From contig CAIPHK010000015.1 of assembly GCA_903864835.1 (NCBI GenBank), positions 1 through 64,000 of the forward strand: a stretch of 64,000 nt of DNA, written 5' to 3'. The translations under genes and the position numbers were made by a program. Source of the DNA: an uncultured bacterium. GTDB lineage: Bacteria; Margulisbacteria; Marinamargulisbacteria; SXXA01. The notes beneath the pieces were generated by a model. It was not told the origin of the DNA, searched no databases, and saw only the letters and a list, made by a program, of their open reading frames with translations. Of the stretch, positions 8,327 to 17,983 are shown in pieces. Every line of letters starts with the position of its first letter. Positions within the stretch are counted from its first letter, which is position 1.

Positions 8327-11023
8327 TTGTCTACCCCCGATTCCGACCCTCAAATTGATACCCGTCTCAAACGACAAATCGAGGCTCAGTTAACGATTGA
8401 TCTCGAATATCAACGGTGTTTGGATTCTTTGGAATATTTGATCCGATATAAAGGTAAAGAAACCGCTCGCACGCTGATCACCACACTCAATACCCGGCTA
8501 AAAGAACTCGGGGTCCATCCAGTCCCATCCACATATTCAGGGTATATCAATACAATCTCTGTCGAAGATCAGCCGGCATACCCCGGCGATATTGCATTGG
8601 AATCTCGAATCGCAGCGATCATTCGGTGGAATGCGTTGGCTATGGTTGTCCGAGCTAATAAATATAATGACGGCCTCGGAGGACACATCTCGACCTACGC
8701 ATCCTCATCAACCCTCTACGAAGTCGCATTTCACCATTTTTTCAAAGGAAATCGAGACGCCCATTATGCCGACCAAATCTATTTTCAGGGGCACGCATCA
8801 CCCGGAATCTATGCCCGCAGCTTCTTAGAAGGCCGGTTATCGGATGCCCAACTGGGCCATTTCAGGCAGGAACTCGCGGCAACAGGGGGGCTTTCTTCGT
8901 ATCCCCACCCCTATTTAATGCCCACGTATTGGCAGTTCCCCACGGTCTCAATGGGATTAGGTCCGGTGATGTCTATTTATCAAGCCCGATTTAACCGTTA
9001 CCTTCAAAATCGAGGATTGCTGGATCACGATCCTAACGTGTGGTGTTTTATCGGAGATGGCGAATGTGACGAACCTGAGACTTTGGGGGCACTCTCGATT
9101 GCCGCCCGGGAGCAACTCGACAACCTCACGTTTGTGATTAACTGCAACCTTCAGCGACTCGATGGTCCAGTTCGGGGCAATGGAAAAATCATTCAAGAAC
9201 TTGAAGGTATTTTCAACGGCGCAGGCTGGAATGTGGTGAAACTTATTTGGGGTTCGGAGTGGGATCCGTTACTAGCGGGGCCCCACCGAGATCTTTTAAT
9301 CCGTCGAATGAACGAAGTCGTAGACGGCGAATATCAAAAATATTCAGTGATGCCAGGGTCCTATATGAGAACCCATTTTTTTGGTAAATATCCCGAATTA
9401 TTGAGCATCGTCGATAATCTGTCAGACGACGACCTATTAAACCTCACACGAGGTGGCCATGATCCCAAAAAGGTTTTTGCTGCGTATGATAAAGCCACTG
9501 CCCACAAAGGTCAGCCAACGGTTGTGTTAGCCAAAACAATCAAAGGCTTTGGAATGGGTGACGCCGGCGAAGGCCGAAACATCTCCCATCAGCAAAAAAA
9601 ATTAAATGAAAAAGAATTGAGAGGCTATCGCAATCGGTTTGACATCCCCATTTCGGACGACGACATTGCAACACTTCCATTTTATCGTCCTGCCGAGGAT
9701 TCTGAAGAAACTCAATACCTACTCACTCGTCGTAAGGAAATGGGTGGACTGCTCCCTGAGCGAAAGCGTGAGTTTGTAACACCCCCACTCCCCAACTCCG
9801 AATTCTATGATGAGTTCCTAAAGGCATCCGGCGAAAGCGAATTGTCCACAACAATGGCATTTGTTCGGATTTTAAGTAAATACCTAAGGCACGATATTAA
9901 ATCCGCTGTCGTTCCAATCATTCCGGATGAAGGACGCACCTTTGGGATGGAAGCGTTGTTCAGACAAATTGGAATTTATTCGCCTGTGGGACAATTGTAC
10001 GATCCCGTTGATAGCGATTCATTACTGTCGTATCGGGAGGCAAAAGACGGCCAAATTCTTGAAGAAGGCATTAACGAAGTTGGCTCGATGTGCTCCTGGC
10101 TTGCAGCTGGAACCAGCTATGCCACCCATGGGATCCCGATGATTCCCTTTTATATCTTCTACTCGATGTTTGGACTTCAGCGAATCGGCGACCTATGCTG
10201 GCTTGCAGGAGATATTCAGGCCAAAGGGTTTTTACTTGGGGGCACCGCAGGTCGGACCACGTTAAACGGGGAAGGTCTTCAACACCAGGATGGGCATAGC
10301 CATTTGCTCGCCAGTACGATCCCCAATTTGGTGAGCTATGACATCGCATTCCGATACGAAGTTGCGGTCGTCGTTAAAGATGGTCTCCACCGAATGTACG
10401 ATGCCAAAGAAGATATCTACTATTACATTACCCTCGGCAACGAAAACTATACTCACCCCGAAATGCCCGAAAATGCCGAAACAGGCATCCTTAATGGGCT
10501 TTATAAATTCAACATCGGCCCGAAAGCAACCCATAAGGTCCACTTATTCGGTAGTGGCTCAATTATGCGGGAAGTCATTCGTGCACAAGCACTCCTTGAA
10601 GGATACGGGGTCTCAGCCGATGTGTGGGGTGCAACTAACTACAAACGACTTCGAAACGAGACATTGGCAGCCCAACGTTGGAATATGCTTCATCCCCAAT
10701 CCAAAGCAAGAACCTCTTATCTACAAGACACATTGTCCAAAGAAACTGGCACCTTTTTTGCAGCATCCGACAACATGCGGATTGTACCCGATCAAATTGC
10801 ACAATGGGTTCCTGGCGGGCTATTTACACTGGGCACCGACGGATTCGGCCGCAGCGAAACTCGTGAAAATTTACGACGATTTTTTGAAGTCGACGCCGAA
10901 TGTATTACGGTTGCAGTGTTATATCGGCTCAGTTTAGACGGCAAGGTCAGCGTCGCGACGGTTGAGTCAGCGATTCAATCATTGGGAATCGATCCTGAAA
11001 AAGTATATGGCTACTGTATTTAA
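8327..11023 (+). CDS. aceE: pyruvate dehydrogenase E1 component (homodimeric)
   Basis: This 898-residue AceE-type E1 decarboxylates pyruvate with thiamine diphosphate and acetylates the E2 lipoyl group; E. coli AceE has 887 residues. The ThDP-binding motif starts at GDGECDEPETLG and ends near NCNLQRLDGPVRGNG, and the active-site region NISHQQKKL is present. I chose TTG at 8327 because GAGGAG (8312-8317) lies 9 bases upstream and the N-terminus matches the family. An earlier TTG at 8267 has no such site. It is first in the aceE-aceF-lpdA operon. Confidence 0.97.
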   Translation: MSTPDSDPQIDTRLKRQIEAQLTIDLEYQRCLDSLEYLIRYKGKETARTLITTLNTRLKELGVHPVPSTYSGYINTISVEDQPAYPGDIALESRIAAIIRWNALAMVVRANKYNDGLGGHISTYASSSTLYEVAFHHFFKGNRDAHYADQIYFQGHASPGIYARSFLEGRLSDAQLGHFRQELAATGGLSSYPHPYLMPTYWQFPTVSMGLGPVMSIYQARFNRYLQNRGLLDHDPNVWCFIGDGECDEPETLGALSIAAREQLDNLTFVINCNLQRLDGPVRGNGKIIQELEGIFNGAGWNVVKLIWGSEWDPLLAGPHRDLLIRRMNEVVDGEYQKYSVMPGSYMRTHFFGKYPELLSIVDNLSDDDLLNLTRGGHDPKKVFAAYDKATAHKGQPTVVLAKTIKGFGMGDAGEGRNISHQQKKLNEKELRGYRNRFDIPISDDDIATLPFYRPAEDSEETQYLLTRRKEMGGLLPERKREFVTPPLPNSEFYDEFLKASGESELSTTMAFVRILSKYLRHDIKSAVVPIIPDEGRTFGMEALFRQIGIYSPVGQLYDPVDSDSLLSYREAKDGQILEEGINEVGSMCSWLAAGTSYATHGIPMIPFYIFYSMFGLQRIGDLCWLAGDIQAKGFLLGGTAGRTTLNGEGLQHQDGHSHLLASTIPNLVSYDIAFRYEVAVVVKDGLHRMYDAKEDIYYYITLGNENYTHPEMPENAETGILNGLYKFNIGPKATHKVHLFGSGSIMREVIRAQALLEGYGVSADVWGATNYKRLRNETLAAQRWNMLHPQSKARTSYLQDTLSKETGTFFAASDNMRIVPDQIAQWVPGGLFTLGTDGFGRSETRENLRRFFEVDAECITVAVLYRLSLDGKVSVATVESAIQSLGIDPEKVYGYCI

Positions 11024-11053
11024 GCTTGCGGCGATGAAAGGGTATTAAAAACT

Positions 11054-12349
11054 ATGGAAATCAAACTCCCCCATCTGGGTGACGGTATTGACTCAGCGGT
11101 CGTCTTATCGGTTCTTGTGAGCCCAGGGGACATGGTCACCAAAGACCAAACCATTCTGGAACTTGAAACGGATAAGGCCGTGGCGCCAATCCCCTGTCCT
11201 GCGGCAGGAAAGGTCATCGCGATTCACGTTAAATCCGGGGACACCGTCAGCATGGGAACACTGGTACTGAGTATTGAAGGTGACTCAGCGTCATCAACGG
11301 CAACCGCTCCGGTTGCATCGGCCCAAGCAGCTGTGGCCCCTGTAAGCGTCAGTTCGGCCCCCACACCAACACCCAGCACAGGCCCGCTCGGTAGTTACAC
11401 ATTTGAATCCGCTAGTGGCGCAGAACCACCCGCATCCCCCAGCATTCGAAAAATGTCACAGCTATTTGGATTAGACCTTCGGCGAATACGGGGAACCGGT
11501 AACGGTGGTCGAATTACTACGCCCGATGTTCAAGCCCATCTGTCCCACCTTCAATTTGTGGCATTTCAAGTCCCCGCAACCACTCCGGCGATAGCCGCCC
11601 CAACAAAACCTGCCACTCCGGCACTCCCCGATTTTTCAAAATTCGGATCAATCGAGATCCAACCCATCACATCGCTCCGGAAAAAAATTGGCCAAAAGAT
11701 GAGCGACGCATGGACTACCGTTCCCCATGTCACTCAATTTGACGAAGCGGATATTACCCAATTGATGGCACTCCGAAAAAAATATGTCCCCGAATATGAG
11801 AAAAAAGGAATCAAACTATCGGTCACCGTGCTTCTACTAAAAGCCGTCGTCGACGCACTCAAAAAATTCCCCATTTTCAACTCGACCTATGATGAAGCGA
11901 ATGGTCAAATGATCATGAAAAATTATTTTAATTTTGGAATCGCAGTCGATACGGATAACGGATTGATCGTTCCTGTAATTCGAAACGTGGATCAAAAGTC
12001 GCTAGAGACCCTATCGGCCGATCTCTCAACCATTGCTGAAAAAGCCAGAACCCGCCAAGTATCCCTAGAGGATCTTCAAGGAAGTAGCTTCACCATCTCC
12101 AATCTTGGCAGTCTCGGCGTCGGGCCATTTACTCCGATTGTAAATACCCCCGAAGTCGCAATTTTAGGATTGTCTAAAGGGGTAACCAAACCGGTAGTCA
12201 TCGACGGAAAAATCGAGATACGGACATTGTTGCCACTGAGCTTATCCTACGACCATCGCATCATTGACGGGGCCGATGGCGCCCGATTTACCCGAGAAAT
12301 TATTGCCGGCATCGAACAATTTAATGAAGAATACCTGAAGGGAAACTAA
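11054..12349 (+). CDS. aceF: dihydrolipoamide acetyltransferase (PDH E2)
   Basis: This 431-residue E2 core of the pyruvate dehydrogenase complex has one lipoyl domain (residues 1-75) with the lipoylated Lys41 in ETDKA. An Ala/Pro-rich linker follows, then a peripheral subunit-binding domain (about 128-163, SPSIRKMSQLFGLDLRRIRG) and a catalytic acetyltransferase domain from about 200 ending with YDHRIIDGADG, which carries the active-site His and Asp. It has a single lipoyl domain, against three in E. coli. It lies 30 bases after aceE and 4 bases before lpdA. Confidence 0.96.
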   Translation: MEIKLPHLGDGIDSAVVLSVLVSPGDMVTKDQTILELETDKAVAPIPCPAAGKVIAIHVKSGDTVSMGTLVLSIEGDSASSTATAPVASAQAAVAPVSVSSAPTPTPSTGPLGSYTFESASGAEPPASPSIRKMSQLFGLDLRRIRGTGNGGRITTPDVQAHLSHLQFVAFQVPATTPAIAAPTKPATPALPDFSKFGSIEIQPITSLRKKIGQKMSDAWTTVPHVTQFDEADITQLMALRKKYVPEYEKKGIKLSVTVLLLKAVVDALKKFPIFNSTYDEANGQMIMKNYFNFGIAVDTDNGLIVPVIRNVDQKSLETLSADLSTIAEKARTRQVSLEDLQGSSFTISNLGSLGVGPFTPIVNTPEVAILGLSKGVTKPVVIDGKIEIRTLLPLSLSYDHRIIDGADGARFTREIIAGIEQFNEEYLKGN

Positions 12350-12353
12350 ACGA

Positions 12354-13751
12354 ATGTCCACTCACTCCGTAGACCTAGTTGTCATTGGTGCCGGCCCCGG
12401 CGGATACGCCGCCGCATTTGTTGCGGCAACGCACGGGCTTACCGTTGCCCTAGTTGATTCCGATACCAACTTGGGCGGGGTATGTTTAAACCGAGGCTGT
12501 ATTCCTTCCAAAGCACTCCTTCATCTCGCCAAATTAATACGCGAAGCTGAAAGCGCTTCGCATCACGGGGTAACCTTTGGGAAACCCAAAATCGACTTGG
12601 ATCAGATCCGTACGTGGAAAACTTCGATTATCGACAAACTGTCTGGAGGGGTTGCCCACCTGGCCAAAAAGCGAAACGTTACGGTCCTTAACGGACGCGG
12701 ACTGTTTCAGTCGTCCACCACACTCCGGGTGGATTCTCCGAATGGACAATCGTATGTCACGTTCAAACACGCGATTATTGCCGCGGGATCTCGACCTGCG
12801 TTGCCCTCCGCCTTTGACCTTGGCAGCCATAGGGTAATGACCTCTACCGAAGCGCTGGAGTTGGCGGACATCCCCGCCCGACTGCTGGTTATTGGCGGCG
12901 GATATATTGGTATGGAATTGGGAACCGTGTACTCCGCATTGGGAAGCAAAGTATCCGTTGTTGAGGCTCAGTCCAGTATTCTAAGCGGTGCAGATCCCGA
13001 CCTTATCCGACCCGTGGTTAAATTTAGCCAGACTCATTTTGAGTCGGTGTGGACTTCCACCAAAGTTCAGAGCATGCAAAGTGACGGCAAAACCGTCAAA
13101 GTGACCCTAGCCAATGAGACAAAAACATGGGAAGAAAATTTTGACCGGGTATTAGTGTCGGTTGGACGATCGCCCAATAGTCAAAATCTAGGACTCGAAA
13201 ATACCAAGGTCCAATTGGATGACCGTGGATATATTAAAGTAAATTCCAATTTAGCGACCGATGACCCGTCAATCTACGCGATTGGAGATATTATAGGCGG
13301 ATTGATGCTGGCACATAAGGCGTCGAAGGAAGCACGAATTGCCGTTGACAACATCGTGGGTGACCCGACTCGATTCGAAAACCCGATCATTCCTGCGGTG
13401 GTCTTTACCGACCCCGAAGTGGCATGGGCGGGGCTCACGGAAACAGAAGCCAAAGCCAAAGGGATTGCCATCAAAGTCAGTAAATTCCCATGGGGCGCCT
13501 CGGGACGGGCACTTACCTTCGACCGAACCGACGGACTGACCAAGTTAATCCTTGAACCCGGAACCGATCGTATCTTAGGTGTTGGGATTGTTGGGGTTGG
13601 CGCAGGAGAACTCATTGCGGAAGGCGCATTGGCCATTGAAATGGGCGCTACCGCTGCGGATCTCGGTGAAGTGATCCATGCGCATCCAACATTGTCCGAA
13701 ACGCTGATGGAAGCGGCAGAGGTCTATTACGGGACGTCCGCGCACGGGTAA
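12354..13751 (+). CDS. lpdA: dihydrolipoamide dehydrogenase (E3)
   Basis: This 465-residue FAD/NAD oxidoreductase reoxidises dihydrolipoamide in the PDH complex. The FAD-binding GAGPGGYAA lies near the N-terminus, and the redox disulfide Cys44/Cys49 is in GGVCLNRGCIPSKALL. An NAD-binding GGGYIGMELG and the C-terminal active-site HAHPTLSE complete the family pattern. It is the third gene of the PDH operon, and its stop lies 10 bases from the convergent BIG2 gene. Confidence 0.96.
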   Translation: MSTHSVDLVVIGAGPGGYAAAFVAATHGLTVALVDSDTNLGGVCLNRGCIPSKALLHLAKLIREAESASHHGVTFGKPKIDLDQIRTWKTSIIDKLSGGVAHLAKKRNVTVLNGRGLFQSSTTLRVDSPNGQSYVTFKHAIIAAGSRPALPSAFDLGSHRVMTSTEALELADIPARLLVIGGGYIGMELGTVYSALGSKVSVVEAQSSILSGADPDLIRPVVKFSQTHFESVWTSTKVQSMQSDGKTVKVTLANETKTWEENFDRVLVSVGRSPNSQNLGLENTKVQLDDRGYIKVNSNLATDDPSIYAIGDIIGGLMLAHKASKEARIAVDNIVGDPTRFENPIIPAVVFTDPEVAWAGLTETEAKAKGIAIKVSKFPWGASGRALTFDRTDGLTKLILEPGTDRILGVGIVGVGAGELIAEGALAIEMGATAADLGEVIHAHPTLSETLMEAAEVYYGTSAHG

Positions 13752-13761
13752 GTGCCCCGTT

Positions 13762-16077
13762 CTAATTCACCACCAACGTCAGCGGGGTATTTGTTCCAAA
13801 CGTGTTGAGTTGCGGGTTCACATTCTTTGGTAATTTCAGAATAATTCTTACATACGCATGATTGGGCAACACGACGCCGGTCGCAGAAAACTGGGGGTCT
13901 ACCTTCAAATTCACAGTTGCCGTTAACCGTCCTGCAGAATAAACCAATGATTTTGCGAAAGCGTATAAATTGGTGGAGGTCTCCTCGACATACACCGCCA
14001 AATAGTAGTTATTCACTGTATCAAGGCTACTGATCCATTCCGTACTCGATCCTGAACTTTGATTTTTGATGGCGTTGATTTCACCCGTGGTAAGAAACGC
14101 CACCCGTTGCGCGACATCGCCATTATTAAAATCTGGGCCCCAGTAGCTACGATCCACCAACGTGAATTCAAGGCTACCTGACAGTGGAGACACGATGACG
14201 GTACTCACCCCAACTTTGGTATCATCTGCCACCGAATAGGCACGAACGATCGTTCCTTCAACGGTCGGCGCCACCGCCAAAATTCGTCCCGTCTGACTCA
14301 CACGCACCCGAGTATCATCAGCAGAACGCCAACGCACCACCGGTACAGTACTGGGAACCACGGTCGCACTGAGGGTTACCACGTCCCCAACGAGCACATC
14401 CTGCCGACTTGGCGCCACGGTGACGCTATTGATTTGGATGGGCATGACGGTAATGGTAATTTTTTTAGATTGAGTCGTATCAAAGGCAGATCTGGCTTCT
14501 ATCTGAGTCGTTCCGGCTGCTTTCCCAGTCACAATTCCACCCGCGACTTCCGCAGTCACCACATCCAAGGATCGCCAGGTTACCGTTTGATCCGCTCCAG
14601 AGGGCAAAACAGTCGCGGTCAATGTGGCCGTTTGACCCTGAAATATAGATACCGACGAAGGAGTAAGTGTCATTCCCGTTACAGGTGGCGACTTTACAAC
14701 GACATCCGCAACCCCATAATACGCAGGATTCACGGTAGACGTGGCGCGGACCTGCGCACGGCCCGACTTGCGGGCGGTCACTTTCGCGGTTGGTAATCGC
14801 GTATCCAACTCCAAAATAGTTGAATCAGATACCGTCCACGTGACACTTTGCCCCACATCCGACGGAAATACCGCCGCCGTAAGATTTTGGGTTCCAGACA
14901 AATTCAGTTCCACCGACCGTGGGGAAACCACAACTTCCGATATCGACGGATCGGACACCGTTACCGTTGCCGTCGCGGAGTTGGCCCCTGCAGATGCGAC
15001 TATCGATACAATTCCCGATTTTTTCCCAGTTACGACACCATTAGAAGCCACAGTAGCAACCGTGGTATCGACTGATCGCCAAGTCACTGCTTGGTCGGAA
15101 TCGACGGTTGCAAACAACGTCACTGTTTTATCTTTAATCACGGTTGTTTGAAGTGGGAATAGCGTAATCCCCGTGGACGCCGCCGATACTACGGTAACGG
15201 TCATCGTCGCACTTTTTTCAGTCGCGGCGTTGGGACGAACAGTCAAGATGGAGGTTCCAGTTGATTTTGCCTTAAATCCAACCAATTCTCCGTTTGCGCT
15301 AGAAAGGACAAAATCGACCACGTTGCTATTCGAGGTATACCACGACACGGATGTATCCCCATTCGGATCAATCGACTGCACAGTAGAATCAACCGAAAAT
15401 TGCGCCCCAACCGCGCAGGTCAATTGGGTAGGTTGCACCGAAATACCTCGAATCTTAGATTCGACTTTTACCCGACATGTCCCCACGGCGTCCCCAGAAT
15501 TCGTGTCATACGCCGTTACCATCGACTCACCCAAATCACGTGCTAAAATCGTTCCCGAATCGGGCCCCACGCTTGCCGCCGATGGATTGGAAGATTGCCA
15601 TCTCAAGACCAACCCTGAGTCCCCTTGCAAGCTGAGGGTATAGGTTTCGGCTTTGTAGAGAGTGAGATCGGATTGGGTCAGATGCTGATTTGCGGTCGCA
15701 GACACCATAATCAATGCCGATGTCGATACGGATTGGTTACTCGCCAAAATCGCAAAAATTAAGGTTTGGCCCGCTTTAAGTCCCTCAATAGTTCCAGACG
15801 AATCAATCGTCGCAATCTCTGGATCCGCCACGATCCAAATTAAATCCGCAGCGGTCACATTGGGGGTAATTTGGGATACCAAGGTAAGTAGCTCGCCTCG
15901 GCTCAACTGATACGACCTGGACCGAAATTCAAGGTAATTAATTACAACCGGGGTATCGGGATCCCCCGGCGTTGTCGCCGACGACACCAGCCGTCCACAT
16001 CCCATATTTACACCTATGGCCGCAATCGCTATGAGCCCAAGTCCAAATTTCAAACATCGATATAGTCGCTCAATCAT
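13762..16077 (-). CDS. secreted multi-repeat bacterial Ig-like (BIG2) protein
   Basis: This protein of about 771 residues starts at ATG 16077, with a signal segment (GLIAIAAIG) ending near a Cys at residue 27. Roughly seven tandem repeats of 80-90 residues follow. They have the BIG2 pattern: a Thr/Val-rich strand, VTWRS-type strand, ATV, GVVTGKKSG and a closing alternating strand. The last 140 residues are a different, unrecognised domain rich in Tyr and Asn. BIG2 repeats occur in adhesins and cell-surface proteins. No Shine-Dalgarno is visible. The open frame extends upstream over the dapB promoter and start, which I discount. Confidence 0.82.
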   Translation of the reverse strand: MIERLYRCLKFGLGLIAIAAIGVNMGCGRLVSSATTPGDPDTPVVINYLEFRSRSYQLSRGELLTLVSQITPNVTAADLIWIVADPEIATIDSSGTIEGLKAGQTLIFAILASNQSVSTSALIMVSATANQHLTQSDLTLYKAETYTLSLQGDSGLVLRWQSSNPSAASVGPDSGTILARDLGESMVTAYDTNSGDAVGTCRVKVESKIRGISVQPTQLTCAVGAQFSVDSTVQSIDPNGDTSVSWYTSNSNVVDFVLSSANGELVGFKAKSTGTSILTVRPNAATEKSATMTVTVVSAASTGITLFPLQTTVIKDKTVTLFATVDSDQAVTWRSVDTTVATVASNGVVTGKKSGIVSIVASAGANSATATVTVSDPSISEVVVSPRSVELNLSGTQNLTAAVFPSDVGQSVTWTVSDSTILELDTRLPTAKVTARKSGRAQVRATSTVNPAYYGVADVVVKSPPVTGMTLTPSSVSIFQGQTATLTATVLPSGADQTVTWRSLDVVTAEVAGGIVTGKAAGTTQIEARSAFDTTQSKKITITVMPIQINSVTVAPSRQDVLVGDVVTLSATVVPSTVPVVRWRSADDTRVRVSQTGRILAVAPTVEGTIVRAYSVADDTKVGVSTVIVSPLSGSLEFTLVDRSYWGPDFNNGDVAQRVAFLTTGEINAIKNQSSGSSTEWISSLDTVNNYYLAVYVEETSTNLYAFAKSLVYSAGRLTATVNLKVDPQFSATGVVLPNHAYVRIILKLPKNVNPQLNTFGTNTPLTLVVN

Positions 16078-16141
16078 ACATATATTTATCGAGGATATAA
16101 CAAAAAAACTTGCACTCAAAATCAAATCACGATTTGGGGAG

Positions 16142-16170
16142 TTAGCAAGAGGGTATCCCAGGGGTATAAT
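16142..16170 (+). promoter_or_regulatory. predicted promoter of dapB-asd
   Basis: TTAGCA (16142-16147, 4/6), a 17-base spacer and a perfect TATAAT (16165-16170). Transcription would start near 16177, 36 bases before the dapB ATG. Confidence 0.6.
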
Positions 16171-16212
16171 GCCCCCTTTAATATCGATATTGGACGCCGA
16201 TGGAGGATAAAG

Positions 16213-16950
16213 ATGATGAAAGTAGTGGTCAATGGCGCTCTTGGGAAAATGGGGCAAGAAACGGTAAACGCTGTCCATGGTGAACCTGATTTGGAATTGG
16301 TTGCGTCAATTGACCGTGATAACGATCTGGCAGCCACCATTAAAAACACTCGACCCGACGTCGTAGTTGATTTTACACATCCCTCTTGCGTCAAACAAAA
16401 TGTCATCACAATCCTATCGGGTGGAGCCAATGCCATTATCGGAACAACCGGCCTCTCGGAAGCGGACTTGATGGAAATCGACGCTGCGGCCAAGGCCAAT
16501 GGCCTCGGCGCGTTGGTTATTCCCAACTTTGCAATTGGGGCTGTGTTATTAATGACCTTTGCGGCGGAAGCCGCGAAGTACATGCCGAAGGTCGAGATTA
16601 TTGAATACCATCACGACAAAAAGGCAGACGCCCCGTCCGGCACAGCGATCAAAACAGCAGAAATGATTTACTCGGTAAATCAACATATCAATTCGGCAAA
16701 ATTGGATGAGACGGAACTCATTCCCGGCGCTCGAGGTGGCCGTAAACACAATATTCCGATTCATTCTGTACGACTCCCCGGATACGTCGCATCTCAAGAA
16801 GTCATCTTAGGAGGGGTCGGCCAAACGTTAGTGATCCGACATGATACGATTTCTAGAGATTCATTTATGCCCGGTGTTATTTTGTGTATTCGAAAAATTA
16901 GCCAAATTTCAGGCCTAGTATACGGCCTTGAAAATGTGTTCCATTTATAG
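16213..16950 (+). CDS. dapB: 4-hydroxy-tetrahydrodipicolinate reductase
   Basis: This 245-residue enzyme of lysine and meso-diaminopimelate synthesis uses NAD(P)H. The N-terminal Rossmann motif is GALGKMG. DFTHP and GTTGLSE follow, then the catalytic EYHHDKKADAPSGTA with the His-His and Lys of the active site. GGAGG (16202-16206) precedes two consecutive ATG codons at 16213 and 16216; either could be used. It is followed 13 bases later by asd, the preceding step of the same pathway. dapA is not in the window. Confidence 0.95.
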   Translation: MMKVVVNGALGKMGQETVNAVHGEPDLELVASIDRDNDLAATIKNTRPDVVVDFTHPSCVKQNVITILSGGANAIIGTTGLSEADLMEIDAAAKANGLGALVIPNFAIGAVLLMTFAAEAAKYMPKVEIIEYHHDKKADAPSGTAIKTAEMIYSVNQHINSAKLDETELIPGARGGRKHNIPIHSVRLPGYVASQEVILGGVGQTLVIRHDTISRDSFMPGVILCIRKISQISGLVYGLENVFHL

Positions 16951-16963
16951 TCAGGAGGCCCTT

Positions 16964-17980
16964 ATGAAAAATTATACAGTTGCAGTTGTCGGTGCTACCG
17001 GAGTCGTCGGAAAAGAAATGATCTCAATGTTGGAATCTCGCAAATTTCCGGTCGGAAAATTGATTCCTCTTGCGTCTGAGCGTTCCATCGGTGCATCCAT
17101 TACATTTAAACGCCAGGATATCGACGTGGAAGTCCTCACCCCAGAATCCTTCATTGGCGTTGATTTTGCTCTATTTTCCGCGGGTGGGTCAGTATCCGCT
17201 GAATACGCCCCGATTGCCGCCGCCGCTGGAGCTGTTGTCATTGACAATACCTCCCATTTCAGAATGCAACCCGACGTTCCATTGGTGGTTCCCGAAGTCA
17301 ATTCTCATGCACTGGCAGGTCATAAGGGAATTATCGCAAATCCCAACTGTTCGACCGCGCAAATGGTATTAATTCTAAAGCCAATACACGATGCAGTGGG
17401 AATCGAACGGGTCATTGTCTCAACCTATCAATCCGTTTCGGGTGCCGGCAAAGATGCCATTCATGAATTGGAGTCCCAAAGTCGAGCTAACCTGAGTGGG
17501 CAGAACTACGACGGTAAAGTATTTAAATCCCCGATTGCATTTAATGTCATTCCTCAAATCGATGTATTCCTCAAAAATGGCTACACCAAGGAAGAAATGA
17601 AGCTCATCGAGGAAACTCGAAAAATATTGGAAGACCCGAGCATCCGAATATCCGCTACCGCAGTCCGAGTCCCTGTCTTTGTGGGACATAGTGAATCCAT
17701 CAACATTCAAACTCGAAAACCCATTACCCCGGATCAAGTCCGCTCACTTTTGAGAACCGCCCCCGGTGTGACAGTAATGGATAACCCCACCAAGGGGCAG
17801 TACCCCACGCCGAGAGACCTTGCGGGCGAAGATAACGTCGGGGTGGGTCGAATCAGAAAAGACTTGTCAATCGAAAATGGGATCGAACTTTGGTGCGTGG
17901 GCGATAACCTCCGAAAAGGGGCTGCGCTGAATGCCGTTCAAATCGCTGAAGTATTGATTGGAAATATGGTCCCCGCGTAA
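16964..17980 (+). CDS. asd: aspartate-semialdehyde dehydrogenase
   Basis: This 338-residue enzyme makes aspartate semialdehyde for lysine/DAP, threonine and methionine. It has the NADP-binding GATGVVGKE at the N-terminus and the catalytic Cys in NPNCSTAQM. The conserved GAGKDAIHELE segment and a late VGRIRKD motif follow. ATG at 16964 is preceded by AGGAGG (16953-16958); an upstream in-frame ATG at 16928 inside dapB is rejected. It is co-transcribed with dapB. Confidence 0.96.
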   Translation: MKNYTVAVVGATGVVGKEMISMLESRKFPVGKLIPLASERSIGASITFKRQDIDVEVLTPESFIGVDFALFSAGGSVSAEYAPIAAAAGAVVIDNTSHFRMQPDVPLVVPEVNSHALAGHKGIIANPNCSTAQMVLILKPIHDAVGIERVIVSTYQSVSGAGKDAIHELESQSRANLSGQNYDGKVFKSPIAFNVIPQIDVFLKNGYTKEEMKLIEETRKILEDPSIRISATAVRVPVFVGHSESINIQTRKPITPDQVRSLLRTAPGVTVMDNPTKGQYPTPRDLAGEDNVGVGRIRKDLSIENGIELWCVGDNLRKGAALNAVQIAEVLIGNMVPA

Positions 17981-17983
17981 CGC

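Noticed and set aside
10338-10937. 199-codon open frame inside aceE on the same strand
   Set aside because: It is wholly contained in a well-conserved gene in another frame, with no family features.
14741-15151. 136-codon open frame antisense to the BIG2 gene
   Set aside because: A shadow of the Thr/Val-rich repeats; no start site or motif.
16078-16278. Upstream extension of the BIG2 gene frame (67 more codons)
   Set aside because: It would cover the dapB promoter and start and precede the signal peptide; the signal-bearing ATG at 16077 is better.
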